Source of the DNA: Ophiothrix spiculata
Lineage: Eukaryota > Echinodermata > Ophiuroidea > Amphilepidida > Ophiotrichidae
Length of the DNA stretch: 29,198 bases
Reading direction: 5' to 3' (one strand)
Assembly (NCBI GenBank): GCA_000969725.1
Contig: JXSR01S047717.1
Shown here in pieces: positions 1 to 9,475 of the stretch. Each line of letters begins with the position of its first letter. Positions within the stretch are counted from its first letter, which is position 1. Under the pieces are notes generated by a model, which did no database searches, had not been told where the DNA came from, and saw nothing but the letters and a program-made list of their open reading frames with translations. The translations under genes were made by a program, and so were the position numbers.

Positions 1-76
1 ATTTTCTTGACTATTCAAGAAGTAATCACCGATGTATTAACATGTCATCTTGACAGGACGATGACCCGAGTTTATT

Positions 77-693
77 CCCGGGGGAGGGGGCGGCACTCAA
101 CTTTGAGTTACACGCCATGTGCCACCAAAAAAGACCCCCCTTTTTTGCTCACTCTCACCAAAAGACCCCTATTATTCCAGCTGTCACACAATGACCCCCT
201 ATTTTTAAAAATTCCTTATCACTAAAACCACCTTTGTCACTCAAAGACGTACCATTTTTAAAAATTTGATGTAATTAAAAAAAATTGCTTAATTTGTCAA
301 AAATTTCACTAGATTTGTTGAAATGTTGTGAATTTTTGTTTTGCCATTTTGACCCAGAAAAACCCTACGGCACGTATTCCAGAAAGGTGTTTAGCTAAAT
401 CAAGGTTTTATTTCTCGTCAACAGCACGACTCATTGAACTGTTCTGCTTGAAAGCTGCAATGATGCGTATCATTCCTGGACAGTTGATGCTCAGTTAAAC
501 AATAGTTTAGCTAAACATCTTTCTGGAATACGGGCCTACATGTTTTGAACTTGGCCTGAAGATTCCCCGGGTTCTACATTTTGCACTTTGTCACTGAAAG
601 ATGCTCTTTTTAACCCAATTTGTCACCGAAGACCCCTACTTCTGAGGTGCTAGGTGGTACTCATGCATCACTTTCTTGAGTGCCCCTCCCCGC
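77..693. mobile_element. Non-autonomous DNA transposon with 8-bp target-site duplication (hAT- or P-like)
   Basis: The element is bounded by identical 8-bp direct repeats, AGTTTATT at 69-76 and 694-701. Its ends are G-rich inverted repeats: the left end has a run of G and C then GCACTCAA at 93-100, and the right end mirrors it at 675-693 (TTGAGTGCCCCTCCCC). An 8-bp duplication is usual for the hAT and P superfamilies. The interior has several diverged copies of a short unit with CAC..AAAGACCCCT near 123, 157, 185, 238, 591 and 624, and no transposase frame. The open frame at 7-225 only reads through these sub-repeats. A separate MITE sits inside at about 373-532. The superfamily is inferred from duplication length alone. 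Confidence 0.72.
373..532. mobile_element. Nested MITE with 27-bp terminal inverted repeats
   Basis: The 27-bp left end at 373-399 (starting CGTATTCCAGAAAG) and the reverse complement of 506-532 differ at one position. The interior is about 106 bp without coding capacity. CCTAC occurs just outside both ends (364-368 and 535-539), so the true element may be 369-534 with a 5-bp target duplication, but the outermost bases are not symmetric and this is tentative. It splits the sub-repeat field of the surrounding element, so it inserted later. Confidence 0.8.
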
Positions 694-701
694 AGTTTAT
701 T

Positions 702-1174
702 ACATACATTGTATCCTTGCCAAGTTCTTTAGCAAACCATTACAAAGTTCCAAGTTTTAAATATAGTATCACGTACAACGGACCTAGTTTTCTCTCCAAA
801 TAGCTTACAGACTATATAGGCTAATTTGATGTCTGTCGCTAAACAGGATGTTTTCAGGCAAAATTGGGAAAGCAAACGAGAGGAGAGAACTAATGTTTCA
901 CATATTAATACTGCAGACCATGCTCAATTAAATAGATTTAACTATTTGTTAGCTAGCTATTTTCTTGTGTTTGTACCAAATTTTGCAATTTATCAGCCAC
1001 TGATTTATAAATAAATAACTCTTTCTAAGAGTTTTAATATCATGCTTACAACTGACTGTCACAAAGTCCTATTTAGACACATCTCTGATGCCTATAGATT
1101 GTTTAACCCAAACTCACATCAGATAAATTTATCTCCTCAAAAATTCCTTTCAAAATGGTCTCTTTTAGATTCAA
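702..1174. other. Unassigned AT-rich sequence
   Basis: No repeat, RNA or coding signal is recognised. Open frames at 826-1014 and 1042-1287 are short and have no family resemblance; the second runs into the SINE that follows. Confidence 0.6.
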
Positions 1175-1275
1175 CCGTGAGATTCGAACCTGGGACCTCT
1201 CACACCCAATCCGAAGTTCAGCCGCATCAAAATAAATATCAAGCCACCAGGTGGTTGCTGCAGCGGCATTGGTCA
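1175..1275 (-). mobile_element. tRNA-derived SINE fragment
   Basis: On the minus strand the segment contains a pol III B-box-like motif, GGTTCGAATC (plus-strand GATTCGAACC at 1181-1190). Upstream on that strand lies TGGCTTGATA, the same position and sequence as the A-box region of the SINEs at 21868, 22190 and 24851. The words GGGTG..AGAGGTCCCAGG just before the B box are also shared with the other copies. No tail or target duplication was delimited, so the ends are approximate. SINEs of this kind borrow a LINE reverse transcriptase. Confidence 0.65.
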
Positions 1276-2026
1276 CTTACAGTGTAAGGTTTTTGAGCTG
1301 GCGCCAATTCAACCAAGTTTGACAAAGTTGAGGAGGTATTTTCCCCAAAATCATGAGCTGATACTGAAAATTAACTTTAAGAGCAAGGAAAGCATTGTTA
1401 AGATTTTCCCTGGCTCCTGCACCAATAGTGCTCCAATCGGCCTTAGCAGGAACACTGTTAACCTAGCTATTATAGATCTCTCTTCTATGACATATTTAGA
1501 CTTTGTTATCTCCTAAATGTTTTAATTGTAGGATTTTGTAGGATTCAGCAAAGTTCGGGTTAAATTAATTAGTTTGAGTTCGGATTAATAGTCACATCTC
1601 TTAGCACCCATGTTATACTATAGGCAAGATGCTAGCAGCCACTTGTGCTGACTAGACTTTATAAGGACGCTATTCTAGCCATTTTCAACTAAAGCCATGT
1701 TGCAAACATTTCTTATACAACTTCAAATCCATAGATGATCATTTGTGTAGGCATTTGTGGTTTTAGGAAATACTTGAAAATAGAAAACTAATTTAATGCT
1801 AAAGTTGACTTGAAATTTTAAATTGTTTTTAAATAAGGTGAAAGTTTTGATGCTGTATTTGATATCAGTTTAGCAGACTGCACAATTTGCCAAACAGGAT
1901 AAGTCTCCAGTCCATGTATATTTGTACAAAATTAGTGACTGCCTTGCATCCATGCATCATTAGCTGTGTTTATTTCCATGTTGCCAAATGTGATCATTAT
2001 TTTTCCAAAGAGAGGACATTGTGTCC
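1276..2026. other. Unassigned sequence
   Basis: Nothing convincing is present. Two short direct words, AGTTCGG followed by TTAA, occur near 1554 and 1580. The open frames at 1319-1516 and 1887-2147 show no domain and the latter continues into the next MITE. Confidence 0.55.
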
Positions 2027-2356
2027 TTCCCACCATGCATTGCTTCCTATTGAAATTATTAAAAATATGGGCCCTTTCACACGGAATTTATATATAATGC
2101 ACTATGCCTGGCAGATGGCCTCTGCACACTTTACAGGTGTTCGCTGACCACTATGGCCCAAGAAAGCTTCATTCTATACCTAGCATCATTTCGGCAACCT
2201 CTACGGGCGCTGAGCCTTGATCAGCCCTACATATGTGAATAAATAGTGATGAAATATGCCCAAAATGCAAATAATTGATTTAGAGTCATTTTATCACTAC
2301 CACTCACATAATTTTCTGATACAAATAATTCTATAAGAAGCAATGCATGATGGGAA
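2027..2356. mobile_element. MITE with Staf/ZNF143-like termini, copy 1 (contains an insert)
   Basis: The left end at 2027-2044 is TTCCCACCATGCATTGCT and the reverse complement of the right end at 2339-2356 is TTCCCATCATGCATTGCT. The same ends bound 21127-21316, and the right halves of the two copies align internally (ATGCCCAAAATGCAA.., then TTTAG..CATTT.ATCAC). This copy is about 140 bp longer, mostly from extra sequence around 2068-2190 that may be another insertion. No transposase is present. I could not find a clear target duplication, so the superfamily is open. Confidence 0.75.
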
Positions 2357-2381
2357 GTAGGCCTACACAATCATGTCTGAA

Positions 2382-2790
2382 CATCATTTTTCCTAGCTAG
2401 TCATAAGATGTCTGCAGCATCATGCATGATGTCCTGTGGCCATCTTGTATCATCATTCTGTTCATTAACCCCAGTGCATGATAGGAGCACCTAATGTCTT
2501 CATCATTTTTCCTAGCTAGTCATAAGATGTGTGCAGCATCACACATGATGTCCGGTGACCACCTTGTATCATCATCCTGTTCATTAACCCCAATGCTCTC
2601 TAGTTTCCAGACTACTTCCTTAAGGTTCAGAACAAGCAATGCATGATGGGTAGACATAAAATCTTCAATCTTCATCATTTTTCCTAGCTAGTCATAAGAT
2701 GTGTGCAGCATCACGCATGATGTCCGGTGACCATCTTGTACTATCTTTCTGTTCATTAACCCCAATGCTATCGTTTCCAGATAACTTCCT
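2382..2790 (+). repeat. Three near-identical 96-bp direct repeats
   Basis: Units at 2382-2477, 2501-2596 and 2673-2768 begin CATCATTTTTCCTAGCTAG and end with CATTAACCCCAATGC; units 2 and 3 differ at only about seven positions. Homology between units 2 and 3 continues about 25 bp further (GTTTCCAGA..ACTTCCTTA). Start-to-start distances are 119 and 172 bp. The longer spacer, 2597-2672, carries another MITE-type end, AGCAATGCATGATGGGTA at 2635-2652. Unit 1 contains the perfect palindrome CATCATGCATGATG. The array directly follows the MITE at 2027-2356 and probably grew from related sequence. Confidence 0.85.
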
Positions 2791-2799
2791 TAGAAATTA

Positions 2800-3334
2800 A
2801 AAGGGAAAACTGATTTTTTTCCCCCCTCAATTATAGCGTAACCAGCAAGGGGAGGGCGCTCTGGAAGAATAATGTGCATGGAGAATGAACAATTTAGGAC
2901 AAGGAGGGAAAGAAAAGGAAAGAAGGGAACAAAAGAAAACTTGAAATTAGGTTACAACATCATCATGCTAAGTGCTAGATTAAACAAAGTAAAAGGGCAT
3001 CTTACAGTTAGCTTAGTAATCTATTGTGTACTGTTTGCTATATTTAGATGTCTGTAATTGTAATTTTAATGTAACTGACACTCCACAATAACTGGGGCAG
3101 GGGGTGTCGTGATTTCTCACTATTTCAAATCGCATTGGATTATAAATAAATGCGGAATTCAAAGTAAACATTTAGAATATTTTTTATCATACATGTATCT
3201 CTGTTTGCAAACTCCAAATCCAATAGATCTTTTTATTTTGAATCATTTGTGTTGGAGCTATAAAAAAAAAGCTCCTAGCTCCACCCACAAACCGATAATT
3301 TTCAATTAACCAAAGTGCCACTCACCTGCAATCC
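2800..3334. other. Unassigned sequence before foldback element
   Basis: Apart from a purine-rich stretch around 2875-2945 and a small stem formed by GACACTCC and GGGTGTC near 3076-3107, nothing is recognised. Open frames at 2872-3057 and 3109-3309 are short and composition-driven. Confidence 0.55.
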
Positions 3335-3352
3335 TATATATATATATATATA
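3335..3352. repeat. TA microsatellite flanking foldback element
   Basis: Nine TA units lie immediately left of the foldback element, and seven more lie immediately right of it at 4232-4245. The simplest reading is that the element inserted into one longer TA tract. Confidence 0.9.
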
Positions 3353-4231
3353 AAGACTCCCAAAAAAGTATCGCCTCGTCTCGAAAAAATGGCTTGTGCG
3401 CCAATACGGTACTGGCAAACGTAATTTGAAGATAGAATTTTAGCTTTCATTTGACACCCTATTTCTGATAATTGACTGAGAAACATTGAAGTTATGAATT
3501 TTTAAATCCCTCGAGGTCGATTTTTAAAAGTTGCTAATTTCATTTTTCGCACTGTACAAACCAGTAACGCAAGAGTAAGGATGATAATGAGGTGAGTTTA
3601 GTCACTGAAACACACGGTCATTGGTATCTAAGCATTATCCATCAACAATAATCAAGATATGGATTTTTTTCATTAATTTTTCAATAATTCATTGTTATAA
3701 ATAATGAAAAAACGACATAAAACGAGAAAAACGACATTCAATTGGTAGTCATTACTGGCATTAAAGACATGGCGCAGGTACCAGACCACAAGAGCACGAA
3801 TAACGGTGCGCGATGTTTTTTTTAAGGCTTGAAATGCCTACCAGTTGAATTTGAAGTTTTATATTGTTTCTCGTCATTAATAAGATGAAAACAAAAACAA
3901 TATCTTGATGGATGATGGTTAGAATCCAATGACATATGGTTTGAAAAAAAAAGCGAGCTTCAGTGACCAAACTCACCTCATCTTGATTCTTAGGTCTGCG
4001 CTACTGGTTTGTACAGTGCAAAAAATGAAATTAGCAACTTTTAAAATTTGACCTCGAGGGTTTGAAATATCCATAACTTCGGTGTTTCTCAGTCAATTAT
4101 CAGAAATAGGGTATCAAATGAAAGCTGAAATTCCAGCGCTTGTTTACAATATCTTCAAACTACGTTTGCGAGTACCGTATTGGCGCAAGAGTCATTTTTT
4201 CGAGACGAGGCGATACTTTTTTTGGAGTCTT
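3353..4231. mobile_element. 879-bp foldback (long inverted repeat) element
   Basis: The arms 3353-3608 and 3960-4231 are inverted copies of each other, starting AAGACTCC and sharing long blocks such as AAGTATCGCCTCGTCTCG and TTGCTAATTTCATTTTT. Pairing continues more weakly inward (ATCAAGATAT near 3649 against ATATCTTGAT near 3900), leaving an unpaired centre of only a few tens of bases near 3770-3800. The element has no transposase. Open frames at 3761-3976 and 4082-4264 lie in the arms and look incidental. Insertion into TA repeats fits a TA-duplicating transposase such as Tc1/mariner, but the termini do not prove a superfamily. Confidence 0.88.
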
Positions 4232-4407
4232 TATATATATATATACGCGTGGACGGTTCACTAAAAATGGCGCGATCTCATCGCCTGATTAGTGAAATTT
4301 GAGTTTTGTTTTGACAGATGCAATGTAAGGAAAAAAATTTGCATAAAATAAAAATGTCCACAAACTTACAAATGTTTAAGCATATCTAGGTAACAATTTG
4401 AGCCTTA

Positions 4408-4626
4408 GGGACGCACCATTAAATTTCCAGGGGGGCAGGAAGTTGGATTCGGGGTTGATTTTTTTTTTTGCGTCCCATTCGGGGGCAATTTTTTCTCTCT
4501 TAGATATTACTGTTTTCCCCCCCATTCCATGTTCAGGGGTGATTTTTTTTTCCTTCTGTCTTGGGAGGGGGATTTTTTTTCTCGAAAAACTTCCTGCTCC
4601 CCCCTGGAAATCTAATGGTGAGCCCC
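4408..4626. mobile_element. Harbinger-like MITE, copy 1
   Basis: The ends are inverted repeats: GGGACGCACCATTAAATTTC on the left and the mirror of GGGGCTCACCATTAGATTTC on the right. TTA at 4405-4407 and 4627-4629 is a 3-bp target duplication, as expected for PIF/Harbinger (TWA). The inside alternates G runs and long T runs. Both strands stay open through it (4398-4655 plus, 4376-4660 minus), because G and T runs contain no stops; I see no protein signature. Related copies lie at 13901-14108 and 29069-29198. Confidence 0.87.
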
Positions 4627-4629
4627 TTA

Positions 4630-5023
4630 AATGTCCAAACATTGCATTTATGTAATACATATTTTGATAAACATGAATGAAATCTTGTTCTGAAATGATG
4701 TGTCTAAGGTTTGACTTTAAATGAATTAGAAAAACATCAACCAGGATTTGATTTTAAATGAATTGGAAAAACAAGCTGTCATGCAGTATCCTGATAGACT
4801 AAGCATTGCTGTAGAACTGTCTCAACTGTAATAAGCTTATGGATTGGATGAAAACAGGATGGGGCTGGTAATTGTCCGCTTTGTTTTAACCCAGCGAATT
4901 TGTTGTGTTGATTTACGTCTGGATGTTAAGATTTTTTTGCTTTTGCAATAATAGTACTTGACTTGGTTTATTTATTGTATCATGTTGATGTCTAAGTCGG
5001 GACAAGTGAATTATTTAAAAATT
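4630..5023 (+). repeat. Spacer containing a 37-bp tandem duplication
   Basis: A unit beginning TTGACTTTAAATGAATTAGA at 4711 recurs at 4748 as TTGATTTTAAATGAATTGGA, followed in both by AAAACA. The period is 37 bp over about 4711-4776. The rest of the interval has no recognised feature. Confidence 0.75.
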
Positions 5024-5304
5024 GGTCAAAGTTGTTTATTTTGGCTAAAAACTGCCTATTTTGAGCTAAAATAATGATATTTAATTGTGAAATACATGTG
5101 AAGCATGCAAAATTTGAACATTTTATACAAAATGATCATTAAAGGGGCAACTTTTTTTGGGGAAAAAAATGGTCAAAGTTGTTTATTTTGGCTAAAAACT
5201 GCCTATTTTGAGCTAAAATAATGATATTTAATTGTGAAATACATGTGAAGCATGCAAAATTTGAACATTTTATACAAAATGATCAATAAAGGGGTAATTT
5301 AGAA
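5024..5304 (+). repeat. 147-bp tandem duplication
   Basis: A unit starting GGTCAAAGTTGTTTATTTTG at 5024 is repeated at 5171. About 120 bp are essentially identical, through TTTATACAAAATGATCA, after which the copies differ by small changes (AAAGGGGCAAC against AAAGGGGTAAT). The near-identity implies a recent duplication. No coding potential is seen. Confidence 0.93.
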
Positions 5305-5519
5305 AAATTTGCGCCAAAAAGCTTCTGATTTTTTTCTGGTGGGGGGAATATTTTGAGGGGGAAAATGTCCACCTGTGGTACCACCACTGCCCCCTAAACA
5401 GCCCCTCAATGTACTTGGGTAGGTAAAGCAAGTGTTATTTGCATTGGTTCAAAATACATTAGGCTAGAACTCACAACATTCTGTTTGAGGTCTGCACAGT
5501 TCCTATGTATGAGTCTTAC
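5305..5519. other. Unassigned spacer
   Basis: A G-rich patch (GGTGGGGGGAA, TTGAGGGGG) at about 5338-5361 resembles the G-run style of the local MITEs, but no paired end was found. Confidence 0.5.
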
Positions 5520-5686
5520 CACTGGCGTGCCCATGGGGTGGCTTTGGGGGCTGAAGTCCCCCGCACTTTAAAAAAAATTGTATAAAATCAACCAGTTTTT
5601 TTTACGATTTTAGGCATTAAGTCCCCTGTATAATACTGAAAGTCCCTCGAAGCCTCCCGCAGGAAAATATTCTGGGCACACCGGTG
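5520..5686. mobile_element. 167-bp MITE with 5-bp target duplication
   Basis: The left end CACTGGCGTGCCCA at 5520-5533 mirrors the right end at 5673-5686 (reverse complement CACCGGTGTGCCCA). CTTAC lies directly outside both ends, at 5515-5519 and 5687-5691. The interior pairs further (GGGGGCTGAAGTCCCC on the left). The CACT start recalls CACTA elements, which make 3-bp duplications, and CA-GG-G starts recall hAT, which make 8-bp ones; neither fits, so I leave the superfamily open. Confidence 0.78.
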
Positions 5687-5691
5687 CTTAC

Positions 5692-7060
5692 GTTTAATTA
5701 ATTCTGTATTTAACATTTTAAGTATGATTTAATTAATGAATAATGATTGGTTCTCAGGATTACGCTGTTATATATAAATACATAAGAAATAGAAAATAGG
5801 TATATCAATTTATTTTACATTTTATGCCGAATCTCCACACTATAAAAAAATTGGAGTTTAAATTTTGTATTTATAATCAGAAAAAAAAAACTACTTCTGG
5901 GGATGAGAATGTGATGGGATCCTCATAAAATCTGTCTCATTTGTGTGACATCAGGTACTGTCAGTTTTAAGTATGAAGAGTGTAAGTTTTATCTTAAAAA
6001 TGATAGAATCTTTTCATCTCTTGACTCAATTGAATTTCTAAACATTATTTAACAACTCGATGCAACCAAATAGAAAGATTAAAGATTTTCAACACGTGAG
6101 CATGACTTCATTGCAGAGAGCGATGATCTCCCAGATGATTGGGAGCGACTCCCCACGGGCGCAACATGTAATTCCTCTAATTTGTCTCACAAAAAAGCCA
6201 CAATGAGGTAAAATTCTCACTTCCTGATCTTGATTAGAGCATTTTACATTTTGTCATGGCTCCGTAATCGTTGTACTATTGTGCAACTTGATTATATGTC
6301 CTAGGGATCAATTGGATGTCGCCGCAGTGCATATTCATGACGCCAAAAGTGGAGTTGAAAATGTTGTTTTTATGACTGGTATAAGATTTGGAAGTTTGCA
6401 GTTTTAGAATTCACAAATTTGCTAAGATATTTTTGCATATTTTCCAAGTCTTTACTTGAACATTTGTTGAGAGATAGTTTTGAATAAGTTTTATTTAAAC
6501 AATGATGGGTATTGCTTTAATTTTCTCGGATTGATATTGAAGGACATTATTATGTACAATTATATATTTTATTTTTTTGACTATAATGAGTCCAAAACTA
6601 TGTTAACTGTGCCATATTTATAAACTAATTTACCCAATTACAATTCATTCAGTAGGCCTAAAAATGTTTGTATTTTTATAGCAATTTTTTGGATACCTCC
6701 TGCAATTTAGGTCTTACGACCCAAATGTCTGTAAAAGTAGAAATGGAATATCATATTTTATTCAAAAATCTGGTGTTATATTACTATATTACCAACGTAG
6801 TTATTTGACTTCATTTTTGGCTTTTTCCTCTTCCAATACTGCTTGAAAGTTGTCAACATTCCTGCATATTTAAATATTTGCAATGTGCATCCCAAGTTTC
6901 CAAAATATATTGAGTCCTCCCCCTCCCCCTGATTCACTTGAACTATACCATGAAAGATCAAAAGTATAATGCACTGTTATGACCAATTTTGCTGCTATTG
7001 TACTGACAGTTCAAGCGGCAAATATTTTGCACGTGTGTGATTTTTCATTATGAAGAGAAA
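5692..7060. other. Unassigned AT-rich sequence
   Basis: No repeat boundary, RNA or coding signal stands out in this 1.4 kb. The part around 6090-6370 is less AT-rich than its surroundings, with a CACGTG E-box near 6093 and ATGCATATTCATG-like POU-type sequence near 6330. The minus-strand open frame at 6776-6961 has no recognisable domain. Confidence 0.5.
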
Positions 7061-8280
7061 TCTCAAGATAATAGGAGGCATCCTTGTTGAAGACATAAAA
7101 CGAACACATAAAATTGTGAAGTGTCACTGCATTGTAATGAAGTAATCTTCTGCTTATTGTTGGCTGTCAAAAGATGAACACAAAGAATTGCTTCAAAAGG
7201 GTGCACACCACTAAATTATTGTGAGAAAAATAAATATTCAGGATGCAGGTCGTTGAACTACATTTATTTATTTATTTTATTTTATTCATCTGGCAATTAC
7301 ATGTAGTTGCATGTGTAAAATATTTCTTTGAGAGATTTATCCCGTTGCTGCTTTGTTACGAAGTGAACCTTATTTTTGTTTATTGTTGGCTGTCTAAAGA
7401 TGAACAAAAAGAATCGCTTCTAAAGGGTGCACGCCACTAAATTATTGTGAGAAAAATAAATATTTGGGATGAAGATCATTGAACTACATTTCTTTGAGAG
7501 ATTTATCTCATTGCTACTTTGTAATGAAGTAATCCTGACTTCTGCTTATTATTTCTCTTTGAAAGATATCTTGTCGCTGCTTTGTAATAAAGTTGGTGTC
7601 TGCTTATTGCTGGCTGTCAAAAGATGAACAAAATGAATCGCTTCTAAAGGGTGCACACCACTAAATATTGTGAGAAAATAAATATTTGGATGAAGATCAT
7701 TGAACTACATGTAGTTGCATATGTAAATATTTCTATGAGAGATTTATCTTGTTGCTGCTTATGGTGCATGTGCTTCATAGTCCAGCGATTTCATCACTGC
7801 AACATTGCTCGATACGCAGTCTTTATACGCGCTACGAGAAGTGCGCTTTAAAATGTCAAGACTGCGTATCGAGCGATGTTGCTGCGATGAAATCGCTGGA
7901 GTCTGAACGCACCATTAAAATGCACTTAGGTGACACACAACTAAATGTTTCTTTGAAAAATAAATATTTGGGATATAATATAAATTTTTAGTCGCATGTG
8001 TAAAATATCTCAGAGTGTTGCTTTGTAATGAGGTTAGCCTTATTTCTGGTCATTGTTTCATGCTGTCAAAGATGAGAAAAATGTACTTTGATCACATACA
8101 ACTAAATAATTTTGAGAAAGAAGATATTTGGGATGCAGTCATCATCAAACTAGTTGTATGTGTAATATCTTGGACAGTTGCTACATTGTAACGTAATGAC
8201 ATTCTTGTTTGTTGTCAAAAAGATAAAAAATGCCACTAAATTTGTTTCAGAAATGAATATTCAGGTTGCTAACAACTTCA
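7061..8280 (+). repeat. Degenerate tandem array, about 225-bp unit
   Basis: A marker (GCTTATTGTTGGCTGTCAAA and variants) recurs at 7151, 7377, 7601, about 8047 and about 8202. Between markers recur AAGGGTGCACACCACTAAAT, GAGAAAAATAAATATT, GAACTACAT and TTGTAATGAAGT in order. The first three units are 226 and 224 bp apart, and unit 2 has an internal partial duplication near 7490-7600. Later units are shorter and more diverged, and a MITE interrupts the array at 7762-7914. Several open frames (7243-7440, 7651-7851, 7749-7991) are by-products of the repeat. Confidence 0.82.
7762..7914. mobile_element. 153-bp MITE inside the tandem array
   Basis: Arms 7781-7822 and 7859-7900 are inverted copies matching at 39 of 42 positions (CCAGCGATTTCATC.., then GCTCGATACGCAGTCT). 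The outer tips are TGGTGC and GCACCA. TTA flanks both sides, at 7759-7761 and 7915-7917, suggesting a 3-bp duplication of Harbinger type. Array sequence resumes beyond the element, so it inserted after the array formed. Confidence 0.85.
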
Positions 8281-9082
8281 GTTTGACACGGCATCCATGT
8301 AAAGTGGAAATTACACAGTTTGTCCCTATGCACAGCCGAATCTTTAAGCTGGTTTTAGCCAGGATGGACCCAAATATCCCGATTTGAACCATGCGTAATG
8401 ATTCCATTACTGTTATCCCCCTTCTAAATTTATGTCCTGAAATTGCCCAGAAACTGTTCAATGTTTGCAAGCCAAACAAGGCTGTCAAACATCATACATA
8501 GCTTTCCTAAATAACTTATATAAAATCAAAGGAAGTTTAACAGGTCTGAAATAGATCGCTAAAGTCTGATATTATATACAATAATGTGTTAAGTAAAATT
8601 TGAACTGGTGCGATAAGTTACAGACGACGTCCCATGAGGATTGGTGCATAATAGTAACACTGTGAAAACATCCTTTGATACAGAAGTTGTAAATTTGTAC
8701 AACTTAAAAGTTTGTTGTTTTCTTGATCAACGTCCTTCCTAATATGATATCTATCTTGTTGGCAAATACATGACACGCCCTTTTTGTTACTTTTTTGATT
8801 TGTTTATTGTTTGTTCGTGATGTTGTCAAGAAAGAACAGTCAGATGTTTATTAGTCAACATCTAGTTTAGATTTGTGAAAGATAGGTCAGGAAAGAGATT
8901 TTTGTGGGTACATATAAAATAAGATGATTTAAATTATGGAGCACCGCATGTTCATTGAAACAATATCCTGGATCCGTGTACGAAAGCCTCGTGTTGGGTG
9001 TGCCTTTACTTGTAGACATATCCGCTGCTACTGAAATGGCCTGGTGAGGTGCAGGATTGTGTCTTTTTGACAAAATGAGTGG
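8281..9082. other. Unassigned sequence
   Basis: No clear feature. A B-box-like word on the minus strand, GGTTCAAATCGGG near 8379-8391, has no matching A-box region, so I do not call a SINE. Just before 9083 the word GACAAAATGAGTGG occurs once more than expected (see next element). Confidence 0.5.
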
Positions 9083-9475
9083 TGCTCTGTCAAAATGAGT
9101 GGAAAGTCACAAATTTCAAAATTTAGTTTATGGCATATTTTAAATTTCTTTAATCTCAGCTTTTGAATGATATATAATATGTCACGCTTTCTTTCTCCAT
9201 TTTCCATTTAAAATACAAGGATGACCACTGGCAGTAAAAATTTTCTGCAAATCGATTTTAAGATTACTATAGTATAGTGTATGATAGCATAATGTGATCA
9301 ATTAACTGTGATTAATTACACTTCCAAGCATGATTTACCTTCAAAACTCAAAAATATAGTTAAACACTTATGCATGATGTCAAAAAATGAAATTCGACCT
9401 TTCACCATATTTTTACTTTAGAAGCCATTTATTTAAAATCTTCATTCGCAACTTTCCGCTCATTTTGCCAGAGCA
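9083..9475. mobile_element. Possible MITE, 25-bp inverted ends
   Basis: TGCTCTGTCAAAATGAGTGG at 9083-9102 is mirrored at 9451-9475 (reverse complement TGCTCTGGCAAAATGAGCGG), and pairing extends through AAAGT. No target duplication is visible. A third inverted version of the same word lies at 10832-10852 (reverse complement AGAGCAAAATGAGTCTAAAG), so the real element could instead end there, at about 1.8 kb. No transposase frame in either case. Confidence 0.5.

Noticed and set aside
4408-4626. G runs as a possible G-quadruplex
   Set aside because: Runs are separated by about 20-35 bases, too far for a canonical quadruplex.
8372-8395. B-box-like word on the minus strand
   Set aside because: The A-box region and linker words shared by the other SINEs are absent.
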